Assembly: GCA_963749875.1 (NCBI GenBank)
Contig: CAVVOX010000003.1
Location: 434,001-498,000 of the forward strand
Reading direction: 5' to 3'
DNA: 64,000 nt
DNA from: JAHQVI01 sp963749875
GTDB taxonomy: Bacteria; Pseudomonadota; Alphaproteobacteria; Rhizobiales; Rhodomicrobiaceae
The notes beneath the pieces were generated by a model that saw nothing but the letters and a program-made list of their open reading frames with translations, had not been told where the DNA came from and did not search any database. The position numbers were made by a program, and so were the translations under genes. The stretch's first letter is position 1, and every line of letters begins with the position of its first letter. Below are positions 45,670 to 54,926 of this stretch, piece after piece.

Positions 45670-45748
45670 CTAGTGGAGCGAATTTGACATTTGAGAACGA
45701 GCCCGGCCGCCACCGGGACTTAAATGTCAAATGTAAAAGCTCCACTAG
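45670..45748. repeat. CTAG-foot bulged hairpin element
   Basis: 79 bp. Outer stem CTAGTGGAGC pairs with GCTCCACTAG; an asymmetric internal loop (GAA against TTTTACA on the other strand reading outward) follows; inner stem TTTGACATTT pairs with AAATGTCAAA; a small GC stem closes the tip. It lies 24 bases upstream of qor and 15 bases from a second element. Confidence 0.85.
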
Positions 45749-45762
45749 AAACAAATATTTAG

Positions 45763-45839
45763 CTAGTGGTTCTTGTGACTGAAACATTTGCAAATGTGGG
45801 TGCCGCAAGGGGATGCAAATGTTTCAGTCGAACCACTAG
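45763..45839. repeat. CTAG-foot bulged hairpin element
   Basis: 77 bp. Outer stem CTAGTGGTTC pairs with GAACCACTAG; the left arm then has an unpaired TTGT; inner stem GACTGAAACATTTGCA (16 bp) pairs perfectly. Loop of about 21 bases. Unrelated in stem sequence to its neighbour at 45670 but with the same design. Confidence 0.88.
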
Positions 45840-46007
45840 GATTAAACGAGCGGCATGAAGATGGAAAGAGCTTGAGCACGGCGGAATCCTTTCAATTGAA
45901 GGGTGACCCGGACCGACAGAGCCGGTATTGTCTCGCCAAACGAAGAGAGAACAGCTCCGTCATCGGCGGGATGATCATGGAGCGAGCGCCTTTGGGAGAA
46001 CCGCGCC

Positions 46008-47039
46008 ATGTCAGCAGATCACCTTATTCCGACGACCGTTGCAGGCAGTCTGCCGAAGCCGCGCTGGCTCGCCGAACCGGAAAAGCTATGGGCGGCCTGG
46101 CTCGCCAGCGGGGCGGAGCTCGTCGAGGCGAAACAGGACGCCGCCCTCTTGTGGCTGAAGATCCAGGAAGACGCCGGCATCGACATCGTGTCGGATGGCG
46201 AGCAGTTCCGGGTCCATTTCGTGCATGGCTTTCTCGAACAGATCGAGGGCATTGACTGGAGCCGGAAAACCAGGATGGGCATCCGCAACAACCGCTATGA
46301 GGCCGAGGTGCCGACCGTGACCGGGCCGGTCGCCCGCCGGAAGCCCGTTCATGTCGAGGATGTGCGCTTCGCCAGGGCGCATACCAAGCGCGGATTGAAA
46401 TTCACCCTCCCGGGTCCGATGACGATCTGTGACACGATCGCCGATGCGCATTACGGCCGGCGCGCCGATATGGCCATGGCCTTTGCGAAGCTGCTCAATG
46501 AAGAGGCCCGCGAAATCGCGGCGCTCGGCGTCGATGTGATCCAGTTCGACGAGCCGGCGTTCAACGTATTCATGGACGACGTCAAGGAGTGGGGCATTGC
46601 GGCGCTCGAAGCGGCGGCGGACGGTCTCAAATGCAGGACCGCCGTGCATATCTGCTATGGCTACGGCATTGAGGCGAATGTCAAATGGAAAGAAACGCTC
46701 GGCTCGGAATGGCGGCAATATGAGGAGATCTTTCCGGCAATCAATGAAAGCCGCATCGATCAGGTATCGCTGGAATGCCAGGGCTCCAAAGTCCCGATCT
46801 CGCTCATCCGCCTGCTGAGCAATAAGACGATTCTGGTCGGCGCCATCGACGTTGCAACCGAGACCATCGAAACGCCGGAAGCCGTCGCCGCCATATTGAG
46901 CGAAGCGCTGAAACATGCCGATGTGGAGCGTATCCAGGCTTGCACGAATTGCGGCATGGCTCCGCTTCCGCGCCGCGTCGCCGTTGACAAACTTACCGCT
47001 CTCGGCGCCGGCGCGGAGTTCATGCGCTCAAGGCTTTAA
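46008..47039 (+). CDS. core MetE-type methionine synthase (cobalamin-independent)
   Basis: 343 residues, corresponding only to the C-terminal catalytic barrel of MetE. Zinc ligands visible: His and Cys in AVHICYGYG (about 217-225), acidic residue in FDEPAFN, and Cys in ACTNCGMAPL (about 314-323). Core MetE proteins transfer a methyl group to homocysteine from donors that are not always folate. A DUF1852 partner (MesX), found with the MesD type, is not adjacent. Together with the truncated MetH it gives the cell a second route to methionine; exact donor unknown. Confidence 0.85.
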   Translation: MSADHLIPTTVAGSLPKPRWLAEPEKLWAAWLASGAELVEAKQDAALLWLKIQEDAGIDIVSDGEQFRVHFVHGFLEQIEGIDWSRKTRMGIRNNRYEAEVPTVTGPVARRKPVHVEDVRFARAHTKRGLKFTLPGPMTICDTIADAHYGRRADMAMAFAKLLNEEAREIAALGVDVIQFDEPAFNVFMDDVKEWGIAALEAAADGLKCRTAVHICYGYGIEANVKWKETLGSEWRQYEEIFPAINESRIDQVSLECQGSKVPISLIRLLSNKTILVGAIDVATETIETPEAVAAILSEALKHADVERIQACTNCGMAPLPRRVAVDKLTALGAGAEFMRSRL

Positions 47040-47156
47040 TGCGGGCTCATATTGAGCTGGCTCGGCCAGTCCAACCGTCACGGCGCCCGTTTCGCCACCG
47101 AATATGAACGCTTTCTCCACCGGCCTCTTGCCAGGCCCGGGCGCATGCGGATAACA

Positions 47157-47273
47157 AGCGATAGAGCAGCGGAATCTGAAATCGGAAGCGGATGCGCTGC
47201 TCTATCTTATTGTTTACGCATCGGATTTATCCGAAAAACCGGTACCCACTTTTCGGTCCGATGCGCTATCGAC
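47157..47273. repeat. RIME-like palindromic repeat
   Basis: Two hairpins: GATAGAGCAGCG with CGCTGCTCTATC, then CGCATCGGA with TCCGATGCG enclosing an unpaired TTTAT on the left arm and an inner CCGAAAA/TTTTCGG stem. Same family as 3173-3273, opposite order. Located between the MetE-like gene and the SH3 gene. Confidence 0.75.
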
Positions 47274-47301
47274 ATGATCGGGCGGCAAAGGAGGTTGATT
47301 C

Positions 47302-47850
47302 TTGAAGCGTTTTGCGTTCGCTCTGGCTTTGATCCTGGCTGGCGGAAGCCTGATTTCGGCTCATCCGGCATCGGCGCAAAAGGCGCCGGTCGATCTCGCG
47401 TCCCGCAAGGCGGGGCCGAGCACCGGATTGCCGATACCGCGCTTTGTGAGCCTGAAGGCGGATGAGGTGAATGTGCGGCGCGGGCCGGGATGGGATCATG
47501 CCATTGCCTGGGTATTCCGCCGGGCGGGCCTGCCGGTCGAAATCATTGCCGAGTTCGATGTCTGGCGGCAGGTTCGCGATAGTGAGGGCGCGACCGGCTG
47601 GGTGCTCGGTTCGCTTCTCAGCGGCCGGCGCACGGTTCTCGTCGCGCCGTGGAAGAGCAAAAAGGAAACCATCGACATGCACGAGTTGGCGAGCCGGTCC
47701 TCAGCGATCCTCGCTAAGCTTTCCCCCGGCGTTCTCGGTGATGTGAATGAGTGTGACGGCAGCTGGTGCCGCGTCACGATCGCTGGCGAATCGGGGTATA
47801 TCGCCCAGGACTATGTGTGGGGCGCCTATCCGGGTGAGACAATCGATTGA
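47302..47850 (+). CDS. exported protein with two SH3b-like domains
   Basis: 182 residues from a TTG at 47302 with a strong ribosome site (AAAGGAGG, eight bases before). Signal peptide MKRFAFALALILAGGSLISA, cleaved after ASA-Q. Two bacterial SH3 domains follow: residues about 48-112 (KADEVNVRRGPGWDHAIAWV) and 113-178 (GWVLGSLLSG links them; SGYIAQDYVWGAYPGE ends the second). SH3b domains usually bind peptidoglycan or proteins in the periplasm. Converges with irr, 14 bases away. Confidence 0.85.
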   Translation: MKRFAFALALILAGGSLISAHPASAQKAPVDLASRKAGPSTGLPIPRFVSLKADEVNVRRGPGWDHAIAWVFRRAGLPVEIIAEFDVWRQVRDSEGATGWVLGSLLSGRRTVLVAPWKSKKETIDMHELASRSSAILAKLSPGVLGDVNECDGSWCRVTIAGESGYIAQDYVWGAYPGETID

Positions 47851-47864
47851 AGGGGCGGACGCGG

Positions 47865-48287
47865 CTAGGACTTCTTGCGGGCCAGCCTGACGAGCACGTC
47901 GATGCGCGAAATCTCCATGCCCTCCGGCGGCAGCGGTACCGACAGAACCGGCGAATCGGTGCAATTGATGTCCATTAGCGCGCCGTCATGCTCGAAATAG
48001 AAATGGTGATGATCGGAGGTGTTGGTGTCGAAATAGGTCTTCGACCCTTCGATCGCCACCTCGCGCAGCAGCCCGGCTTCAGTAAACTGATGCAGCGTAT
48101 TATAGACGGTCGCCAGAGAGACCGGGATATTTTCGCGCAGGGCTTCGTCGTGCAACATCTCTGCCGTGAGATGCCGGTCGCCCGGGCCGAACAGCAAGAC
48201 ACCCAGCGCAAGGCGCTGCCGCGTCGGGCGCAGGCCCGCAGCCTTAAGCCGTTCGGAGATCGTCTCTTCGGATACGCTAGCGGTCAT
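47865..48287 (-). CDS. irr: iron response regulator Irr (Fur family)
   Basis: 140 residues. Winged helix GLRPTRQRLALGVLLFGPGD and TVYNTLHQFTEAGLLREVAI-like segment (SLATVYNTLHQF), then the triple histidine TSDHHHFYFEH (H93-H95) that binds haem/metal in Irr. No C-terminal CxxC pair of classical Fur. In Rhizobiales Irr accumulates under iron limitation and binds ICE boxes; one lies before mbfA in this window (56522-56536). Divergent from fabA with 193 bases between, an arrangement common in Rhizobiales. Confidence 0.92.
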   Translation of the reverse strand: MTASVSEETISERLKAAGLRPTRQRLALGVLLFGPGDRHLTAEMLHDEALRENIPVSLATVYNTLHQFTEAGLLREVAIEGSKTYFDTNTSDHHHFYFEHDGALMDINCTDSPVLSVPLPPEGMEISRIDVLVRLARKKS

Positions 48288-48480
48288 TACCTATGAATGT
48301 CTTTATGTTGAGCCCGCCAAAAATATATTGTTTTGTCGCCCCTTTCGCAACTAGATGCTTTTCGGACCGTTTCCGGTGATGGCCAGAGCAGGCGTTTTGC
48401 AAACGCAATCTCATATGTTAGCTAACGGGGCTCACAAGAAAATCTCTTTGTCTCCTAATCAGGGATGGTAGCAAGATACG

Positions 48481-49020
48481 ATGGCAGAACGCCAACAGGC
48501 ATATGAATATGAGGATCTCCTGGCCTGCGGGCGAGGGGAACTGTTCGGTCCGGGCAATCCGCAATTGCCGCTGCCGCCAATGCTGATGTTCGACCGGATC
48601 GCGAGGATTTCCGAGACGGGCGGCGAGAACGACAAGGGCCAGGTCGTGGCGGAGCTGGACGTGAAGCCCGATCTCTGGTTCTTCGCCTGTCATTTCAAGG
48701 GCGACCCGGTGATGCCGGGGTGCCTCGGTCTTGACGCGCTCTGGCAGATGCTCGGCTTTTTTCTCGGCTGGATCGGCGGGAAAGGGCGCGGGCGGGCGCT
48801 CGGCGTTGGAGAGGTGAAGCTTTCCGGCCAGGTTCTGCCGAGCGTCAAAAAGCTCGAATATATCGTCGATCTCAAACGGGTGATCCGCCGCAAGCTGACG
48901 CTCGGCATTGGCGACGGCCATCTCAAAGCCGATGGCGAAATCATTTACATCGCAAAGGATTTGCGCGTCGGCCTTATCGACCCCGCTTCGGCGGGAGGAA
49001 CGGCAGTGGCGGCTTCGTAG
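48481..49020 (+). CDS. fabA: 3-hydroxydecanoyl-ACP dehydratase/isomerase FabA
   Basis: 179 residues. Hotdog fold with catalytic His71 (FFACHFKGDPVMPGCLGLDA) and Asp85. It dehydrates C10 hydroxyacyl-ACP and isomerises the trans-2 to cis-3 double bond, starting unsaturated fatty-acid synthesis. First gene of fabA-fabB-fabI; 158 bases separate it from fabB. Confidence 0.96.
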   Translation: MAERQQAYEYEDLLACGRGELFGPGNPQLPLPPMLMFDRIARISETGGENDKGQVVAELDVKPDLWFFACHFKGDPVMPGCLGLDALWQMLGFFLGWIGGKGRGRALGVGEVKLSGQVLPSVKKLEYIVDLKRVIRRKLTLGIGDGHLKADGEIIYIAKDLRVGLIDPASAGGTAVAAS

Positions 49021-49178
49021 CGCTTTTTGCAAGAAAGGCTCCGCGAGGCGGTTTCCCGAACGGTATGCTAAGCTGTTGAATGGGAACCTTTGACCTCGCA
49101 TCTCGCAAGAGAGAGGCTTTATAAACTGGTTCGGCTGCTGCCGGCCCTCAAACGATCTGGGAAACAAGAGGGGTTTCC

Positions 49179-50396
49179 ATGAGACGCGTTGCGGTCACGG
49201 GCATGGGCATAGTGTCCTCCATCGGAGCCAATACCGGTGAGGTGTCGGCTTCACTGAGAGAGGCCCGCTCAGGCATCGTCGTGGCGGAGAAATATGCCGA
49301 GCTGGGCTTTCGGTGCCAAGTGCATGGCGCTCCGACCGTGGATTGGGAAGCCGCGCTGGACCGCAAGGTTCGTCGTTTCATGGGCGCGGGCGCCGCATGG
49401 AATTATATCGCCATGGAGCAGGCGATTGCGGATGCGGGGCTGGAAGAGCGCGAGATCTCGCATGAGCGGACCGGTCTCATCATGGGCTCGGGCGGGCCGT
49501 CGACACGCGCCATCGTGCAGGCCGCGGATACGACGCGGTCCAGGGGACCGCGCAAGGTTGGGCCGTTCGAGGTGCCGAAATCCATGTCGAGCACCAATTC
49601 CGCCACCCTTGCCACACCTTTCGGGATACACGGCGTCAATTATTCGATTTCCTCGGCTTGTTCGACATCGGCGCATTGTATCGGCAATGCGGCTGAGCTC
49701 ATTCAATGGGGCAAGCAGGATATCATGTTCGCCGGCGGCGGCGAGGAACTCGACTGGACCTTGTCGATCCTGTTCGACGCGATGAACGCCATGTCGTCGG
49801 CCTTCAACGATACGCCGGAGAAAGCGAGCCGCGCCTATGATATCCGCCGCGACGGCTTTGTGATCGCCGGCGGCGGCGGCGTTCTCGTGCTGGAAGAGCT
49901 GGAACGCGCAAAGGCGCGGGGTGCGAAGATCTATGCCGAGCTCGCCGGGTATGGCGCGACATCGGATGGCTACGACATGGTCCAGCCATCCGGCGAAGGC
50001 GCGGTCCGGTGCATGAAGCTCGCCATGGCAGGGCTCGATTGCAAGATCGACTACATCAACCCCCACGCCACCTCTACTCCGATCGGCGATCTGAAGGAGA
50101 TCGAGGCGGTTCGCGAGGTGTTCGGAAGCGATATTCCGCCTATATCGGCGACGAAGTCGCTGACCGGCCATTCTCTTGGCGCAGCGGGCGTTCATGAGGC
50201 GATCTATTCGCTTCTGATGATGAAAGAGGGTTTTATTTGCCAGTCCGTGAATATTGAGGAACTTGATCCGGCATTTAATGATGTGCCGATCGTCCGAGAG
50301 CGGCTGGACAACGCTCAGTTAAATTGCGTAATGTCGAATAGCTTTGGGTTCGGGGGCACGAACGCGACGCTGATCTTCAAGCGCTTCGACGCTTAA
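49179..50396 (+). CDS. fabB: beta-ketoacyl-ACP synthase I FabB
   Basis: 405 residues. Catalytic triad Cys161 (SSACSTSAHC), His in YINPHATSTPIGD and His in KSLTGHSLGAAG. It elongates cis-3-decenoyl-ACP from FabA. Between fabA and fabI in the conserved order; 57 bases to fabI. Confidence 0.96.
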   Translation: MRRVAVTGMGIVSSIGANTGEVSASLREARSGIVVAEKYAELGFRCQVHGAPTVDWEAALDRKVRRFMGAGAAWNYIAMEQAIADAGLEEREISHERTGLIMGSGGPSTRAIVQAADTTRSRGPRKVGPFEVPKSMSSTNSATLATPFGIHGVNYSISSACSTSAHCIGNAAELIQWGKQDIMFAGGGEELDWTLSILFDAMNAMSSAFNDTPEKASRAYDIRRDGFVIAGGGGVLVLEELERAKARGAKIYAELAGYGATSDGYDMVQPSGEGAVRCMKLAMAGLDCKIDYINPHATSTPIGDLKEIEAVREVFGSDIPPISATKSLTGHSLGAAGVHEAIYSLLMMKEGFICQSVNIEELDPAFNDVPIVRERLDNAQLNCVMSNSFGFGGTNATLIFKRFDA

Positions 50397-50453
50397 GGGC
50401 TTCAATGAGCGGCCGCCGCGCCGCTCAAGGCCAAGCTGACATCGAGAGCAGGG

Positions 50454-51353
50454 ATGACAGGGATCGATATCGCCAAGCCGGGCGCGCTCATGGCGGGCAA
50501 GCGCGGTCTTATTATGGGAGTGGCCAACGAACGCTCCATCGCCTACGGCATTGCCCGGGTGCTTGCCGGACATGGGGCGGAACTGGCCTTCACCTACCAG
50601 GGCGATGCGTTCGGCCGGCGCGCGGTACCGCTCGCGCAATCGCTCGGCGGCAAGATCATCGTTTCCTGCGATGTGATAGACCTGGCCTCGGTCGACAGGG
50701 TTTTTGACGAAATCCGCGAGAAATGGGGCTCGCTGGACTTCGTCGTTCATGCCCTTGCCTTTTCCGACCGCAACGAATTGAAGGGCCGCTACGCCGATAC
50801 GAGCCGGGAGAACTTCATCAATTCGATGGTGATCTCCTGCTTCTCCTTCACTGAAGTGGCCAAGCGGGCTGAGGCGCTGATGACCCATGGCGGCTCGATG
50901 ATCACGCTGACCTATGGCGGCTCGACCCGCGTCGTGCCGCGTTACAACGTGATGGGCGTGGCGAAGGCCGCGCTTGAGGCCTCCGTCCGCTATCTGGCCA
51001 TGGATTTCGGGCCGCAGCACATTCGCGTGAATGCCCTGTCGCCCGGACCGATGCGCACGCTCGCCGGCGCCGGGATTGCCGATGCGCGGGTGCTGTTCAA
51101 CTATCAGAAGATGCATTCCCCGCTTGGCCGCACGCCCACACTCGATGAGGTCGGCGGCGCAGCGCTATATCTCTTGTCCGACCTTTCGACGGCGGTCACC
51201 GGCGAAATCCATTACGTCGATTCCGGCTACAACACCGTTGCCATGCCGCGTCCGGAAACCATCAAGGAGACGGGCGAGGGCACGGCCCATCTGAACGGCA
51301 ATGGCAATGGCGGCCAGGGCGGCGAGCCGATCAAGGCCGAGGCGGCGGAATAG
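50454..51353 (+). CDS. fabI: enoyl-ACP reductase FabI
   Basis: 299 residues, longer than the usual 260-275 because of a Gly/Asn-rich C-terminal tail (HLNGNGNGGQGGEPIKA). NADH site GLIMGVANERSIAYGIA (about 18-34); catalytic Tyr164 and Lys171 (YNVMGVAK, the YxxxxxxK pattern). Reduces trans-2-enoyl-ACP in each elongation round. Confidence 0.95.
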   Translation: MTGIDIAKPGALMAGKRGLIMGVANERSIAYGIARVLAGHGAELAFTYQGDAFGRRAVPLAQSLGGKIIVSCDVIDLASVDRVFDEIREKWGSLDFVVHALAFSDRNELKGRYADTSRENFINSMVISCFSFTEVAKRAEALMTHGGSMITLTYGGSTRVVPRYNVMGVAKAALEASVRYLAMDFGPQHIRVNALSPGPMRTLAGAGIADARVLFNYQKMHSPLGRTPTLDEVGGAALYLLSDLSTAVTGEIHYVDSGYNTVAMPRPETIKETGEGTAHLNGNGNGGQGGEPIKAEAAE

Positions 51354-51561
51354 CTCCTAACCACACGCCTCATATTCTTTGAAGCGATTGCGCAACAATG
51401 CCTTGCGCAAGGCCGGGTGCGCGCATGCAACAGCGCCCCATTATGCTCGCTGGCGATGCTGGCGGCATTTGACTCCCATGGCAGATGATGCTGCTAAAAA
51501 AGGCGCGCTTGCGTAAGTGCGTGCGTGTGCGTGTTGGCCGAGGGGCAATAGGGGGACCGGC

Positions 51562-52041
51562 ATGAGTGAAGAGTTTGATGCAAGCCTTGTCTATACCGAT
51601 CCGGTCAGCGAGGAGGCTCTTGCCGAGCAGGAGCGGGCGATAGAGCAGCTGATGCTGAAGCCGAATGCGCTGGCGAATGCCAGGCTGCACGCCGAAAACG
51701 AGCTGCGCCGGCTGATCTCCGCCTGCAATCGCCTGGCCTGGCGGTCGGTGCCCGCCGATCTGCGCCAGCCGACGCCGGAAGAAGCCGCCGCCCTGCTTGA
51801 GCGGCTGTCCCCGGAGGATCGCGATAAGCTGATGACGGATGCCCGCCTGACGGCCGAGCAGCGCGTCATGGTCGTTCGGGTGCAGGAAGCGCATGAGCAG
51901 TGCATGGCGCAAATGCAGGCCGAGCAGGAAGAACTTGCCCAGCGCGAGGAGGAAGCCAAGCTGCGGGCCGAGTTCGAGGCCTACGACAACGAAGGAAAGC
52001 AAGAGCGTTTCGAGGCCTGGCGCGCCGCGCGGCAGGGCTGA
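51562..52041 (+). CDS. acidic helical protein of unknown function
   Basis: 159 residues from the ATG at 51562 (GGGGG upstream). Strongly helical, rich in Glu, Ala, Gln and Leu, with coiled-coil potential over about 20-55 and 105-145 (EAHEQCMAQMQAEQEELAQR). No membrane span or signal. Converges with moeB, two bases apart. No family recognised. Confidence 0.7.
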   Translation: MSEEFDASLVYTDPVSEEALAEQERAIEQLMLKPNALANARLHAENELRRLISACNRLAWRSVPADLRQPTPEEAAALLERLSPEDRDKLMTDARLTAEQRVMVVRVQEAHEQCMAQMQAEQEELAQREEEAKLRAEFEAYDNEGKQERFEAWRAARQG

Positions 52042-52043
52042 GT

Positions 52044-52859
52044 TCAGGCGGCCTTCTTCATATGGATGCTGAGATCCTTGATGGTCGGGTTTTCGCCGTT
52101 GAGGGCGTTCTCCGGGTCCCAGCCATAATTCATCGTCTCGAAACGGCCGCCCAGCGCGTCATAGATCAAAAGCCGTCCCGTCAGTGACGTGCCGATGCCG
52201 AGCAGTTCCTTCAGCACCTCGGTCGCCTGAAGCGTGCCGATGACGCCGGCGACGGCGCCGAGAATGCCCGCTTCCTCGCAGCGCGCGACGGTCCCCGGCG
52301 GCGGCGGTTCCGGAAACAGGCAGCGATAGGAGGGTTTGGGCGTGCCGTCATCATCCGTCTCGAAAGCCCGGAAGGTGGAGAGATAGCCGTCGAACGGCCC
52401 GAGCGCGCCGAACACCAGCGGCTTCCTGGCGAAGAAACAGGCATCGTTGACCAGATAGCGCGTGTCGAAATTGTCCGAGCCGTCCGCGACGATGTCATAG
52501 GCCGAAATCAGCTCGATGGCGTTTTCCGCGGTGATCTTCTCTGGGATGGCCTCGACCGTCACATGCGGATTGATGGCGTCCAGCGTTTTGGCCGCGCTTT
52601 CGACCTTCGGCGTTCCGATCCGCCCGGTCGCATGCACGATCTGGCGCTGCAGATTGTCGAGCGAGACATGGTCGTGATCGGCGACCCCGATATGGCCGAT
52701 GCCGGCGGCCGCCAGATACATCAGCAGGGGCGAGCCAAGTCCGCCCGCGCCGATGACCAGCACGCGGGCATCCTTCAGCGTCTGCTGTCCCGCGCCGCCG
52801 ACCTCCTTGAGCAGCAGATGCCGCTTATAGCGCTGGATCTCCAGATCGCTCAGACTCAT
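52044..52859 (-). CDS. moeB: MoeB/ThiF-type adenylyltransferase
   Basis: 271 residues. ATP site VLVIGAGGLGSPLLMYLAAA (about 34-53), DNLQRQ motif, catalytic region GSDNFDTRYL and Cys in VARCEEAGILG. It adenylates the C-terminus of MoaD or ThiS so that sulfur can be added. The C-terminal CxxC zinc pair of E. coli MoeB is absent: YGWDPENALNGENPTI stands in its place, a form I associate with Rhizobiales proteins. The choice between MoaD and ThiS as partner is open. Same strand as dut and coaBC, 14 bases after dut. Confidence 0.88.
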   Translation of the reverse strand: MSLSDLEIQRYKRHLLLKEVGGAGQQTLKDARVLVIGAGGLGSPLLMYLAAAGIGHIGVADHDHVSLDNLQRQIVHATGRIGTPKVESAAKTLDAINPHVTVEAIPEKITAENAIELISAYDIVADGSDNFDTRYLVNDACFFARKPLVFGALGPFDGYLSTFRAFETDDDGTPKPSYRCLFPEPPPPGTVARCEEAGILGAVAGVIGTLQATEVLKELLGIGTSLTGRLLIYDALGGRFETMNYGWDPENALNGENPTIKDLSIHMKKAA

Positions 52860-52873
52860 GATGACTCCAACAG

Positions 52874-53350
52874 CTACCGCCCGGTCGAGCCGAAGCCCCC
52901 GCTGCCGCGCGGACTGTCGCCAACCTCGGTCACGATCTCCAATGATGCGCGCGAAACCGGGGCGATGACAAGCTGCGCGACCCGCGTGCCGCGCTCGATG
53001 GTGAAGGTCTCCAGCCCCACATTGGCGAGCAGGACTTTGACCTCGCCGCGATAATCGGCATCGATCGTACCCGGACTGTTGAGCACCGTCACGCCATAGG
53101 TCAGCGCGATGCCGGAACGCGGCCGGATCTGGCCTTCGAAGCCTTGCGGGATCTCCATGATCAGCCCGGTCGGCACCAGCAGCCGTTCGCCCAGCGGCAG
53201 AAAAATCGTCTCCTCCTCGGCGAGCGCGGCGATCAGATCCATGCCGGCGGCGTTCTCGGTCTGGTATCCCGGCAGAGGCAGCCCTTCGGCATGCGGCAGA
53301 CGCTGCACGCGGATGACCGGCTGTCGGGTGTTGTGAAAGAAAGGCAGCAT
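52874..53350 (-). CDS. dut: dUTP diphosphatase
   Basis: 158 residues. All five trimeric dUTPase motifs are visible: AGMDLIA, PRSGIAL, GTIDADYRGEVKV, RGTRVAQLV and the flexible arm RGSGGFGSTG at the end. Hydrolyses dUTP to dUMP. Three bases after the coaBC stop; this dut-coaBC neighbourhood is common in Alphaproteobacteria. Confidence 0.95.
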   Translation of the reverse strand: MLPFFHNTRQPVIRVQRLPHAEGLPLPGYQTENAAGMDLIAALAEEETIFLPLGERLLVPTGLIMEIPQGFEGQIRPRSGIALTYGVTVLNSPGTIDADYRGEVKVLLANVGLETFTIERGTRVAQLVIAPVSRASLEIVTEVGDSPRGSGGFGSTGR

Positions 53351-53353
53351 GGC

Positions 53354-54589
53354 TTATTCCGCCGCGGCGGCCGACAGGCGCGGCCCGTTGTCCTGCAGAA
53401 AGAGCGCCGCGCGCCGCATGAGCTTCTCCGCGACCTCGTCCTTGCGCATCGGAGGCCAGCTCTCCGCGCCGTCCCCCGTCACGAGCACCACCTCATTGGC
53501 ATTTCCCCCCATCACGCCCTTCTCCGTGGAAACGTCATTCGCCACGATCCAGTCGCACCCCTTCGCCGCCAGCTTCTTCTCAGCGTGCTCTCTGAGATTT
53601 TCGGTCTCGGCAGCGAAGCCGATGACCAGTCTGGGCCGAAGCGAATTGTGCTGGGCAATCGTGCGTAGAATATCCGGATTCTCCGCAAGGGCGAGGGCCG
53701 GTGTCTTTCCATTCCCAGCTTTTTTGATCTTCTGGGCGTGACTGGTCTTGCTGCGCCAGTCCGCGACGGCGGCGGTGAACACGCCGATATCGGCCGGCAG
53801 GGCCTTCTTGACGGCGGAAAGCATCTCGCGCGCTGTCTCGACTTGCACCAGCTCGACCTGGTCCGGCGCGGGGATATGCACCGGACCGGAGACCAGCGTC
53901 ACCCGCGCGCCGAGACGGGCGGCGGCGTCCGCAATCGCGTAGCCCTGCTTGCCGGAGGAACGGTTGGCGATATAGCGGACCGGGTCGATCGGCTCATAGG
54001 TCGGCCCGGCGGTAACGAGCACATGCGCGCCTTCCAGCGGGCCCGCCGGCCGATGGAGAATGGCGCCGGCGGCAGCGAGGATTTCAGCCGGCTCCGCCAT
54101 CCGCCCGATGCCCCATTCATTGCAGGCCATCACGCCCTCGGCCGGCCCGACGAAGCGGACGCCGTCGGCGTGGAGCTGGGCAAGATTGCGCTGCGTTGCC
54201 GGGTTCTCCCACATTTTCCAGTTCATCGCGGGGGCGGCAAGGATCGGCTTGTTGGCGGCGAGCAGCACCGAGGTCGCCAGATCGTCGGCGAGTTCGTTCG
54301 CCATGCGGGCGAGGAGATTGGCGGTCGCGGGCGCGATGATAATGATGTCGGCCTCGCGCGAAAGCTGGATGTGACCGATTTCCGTCTCGTCCTTCAGATC
54401 GAACAGATCGGTGAAGGCTTTCTCCTCGCAGAGCGTGGAGACGGTGAGGGGCGTGACGAATTGCTGCGCGCTCGGCGTCAGCACGGCCCGCACCCGCGCG
54501 CCGCGCTCCCGGGCGCGCCGGATCAGGTCGAGCGCCTTATAGGCAGCGATGCCGCCGCCGATGACGAGCAGGATGGATTTGCCTTGCAT
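53354..54589 (-). CDS. coaBC: bifunctional phosphopantothenoylcysteine decarboxylase/synthetase
   Basis: 411 residues. The N-terminal CoaC domain (about 1-180) has the flavin site GGGIAAYKALDLIRR, PAMNWKMW and the substrate-clamp Cys in MACNEWGIGRMAEP. The C-terminal CoaB domain (about 190-400) has VTAGPTYEPIDPVRYIANRS and AAVADWR. Performs two steps of CoA synthesis. First gene of coaBC-dut-moeB. Confidence 0.95.
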   Translation of the reverse strand: MQGKSILLVIGGGIAAYKALDLIRRARERGARVRAVLTPSAQQFVTPLTVSTLCEEKAFTDLFDLKDETEIGHIQLSREADIIIIAPATANLLARMANELADDLATSVLLAANKPILAAPAMNWKMWENPATQRNLAQLHADGVRFVGPAEGVMACNEWGIGRMAEPAEILAAAGAILHRPAGPLEGAHVLVTAGPTYEPIDPVRYIANRSSGKQGYAIADAAARLGARVTLVSGPVHIPAPDQVELVQVETAREMLSAVKKALPADIGVFTAAVADWRSKTSHAQKIKKAGNGKTPALALAENPDILRTIAQHNSLRPRLVIGFAAETENLREHAEKKLAAKGCDWIVANDVSTEKGVMGGNANEVVLVTGDGAESWPPMRKDEVAEKLMRRAALFLQDNGPRLSAAAAE

Positions 54590-54926
54590 GGACTGTCCTG
54601 CCGGAATGTGAGCCGGTCGTTAGGGGACTATATCATGAAGATGTTGGGAAATTGCTAGGGTGGGGTATGTGGGGAAGGCGGTGGTGGTTCAACGAGAAAA
54701 ACTCTCCTGAAACATTATGATCGACTTTCGCTCAGTCGTGAAAACTTCTATGAAATCGAGCGAAGGGCGTTTTCCATCTCAAGCACATATCGTAATAGAA
54801 CACTCGCTTCTCGCTCAGCGCTAAGATTGTGTGCCTTAGACAAGCAATCCGTGCGGCAAGCGGCCTTGCGTCGAGGAAGCGCTCGTTATTGGCCGCACGG
54901 ATTTTGAGTTTGGAAAGTATGAATTC
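54590..54926. other. intergenic, AT-rich, nothing recognised
   Basis: 337 bases between divergent coaBC and the lipoprotein gene. AT-richer toward the lipoprotein, like that gene itself, so the join between core and acquired DNA may lie near 54650. No repeat or RNA recognised. Confidence 0.45.

Noticed and set aside
45670..45839. tRNA or riboswitch interpretation of the paired hairpins
   Set aside because: No cloverleaf, anticodon arm or known aptamer core; long perfect stems fit mobile palindromes better.
51354..51561. Possible small gene or RNA after fabI
   Set aside because: Only short frames and a GCGCAA/TTGCGC inverted pair; not enough to support a feature.
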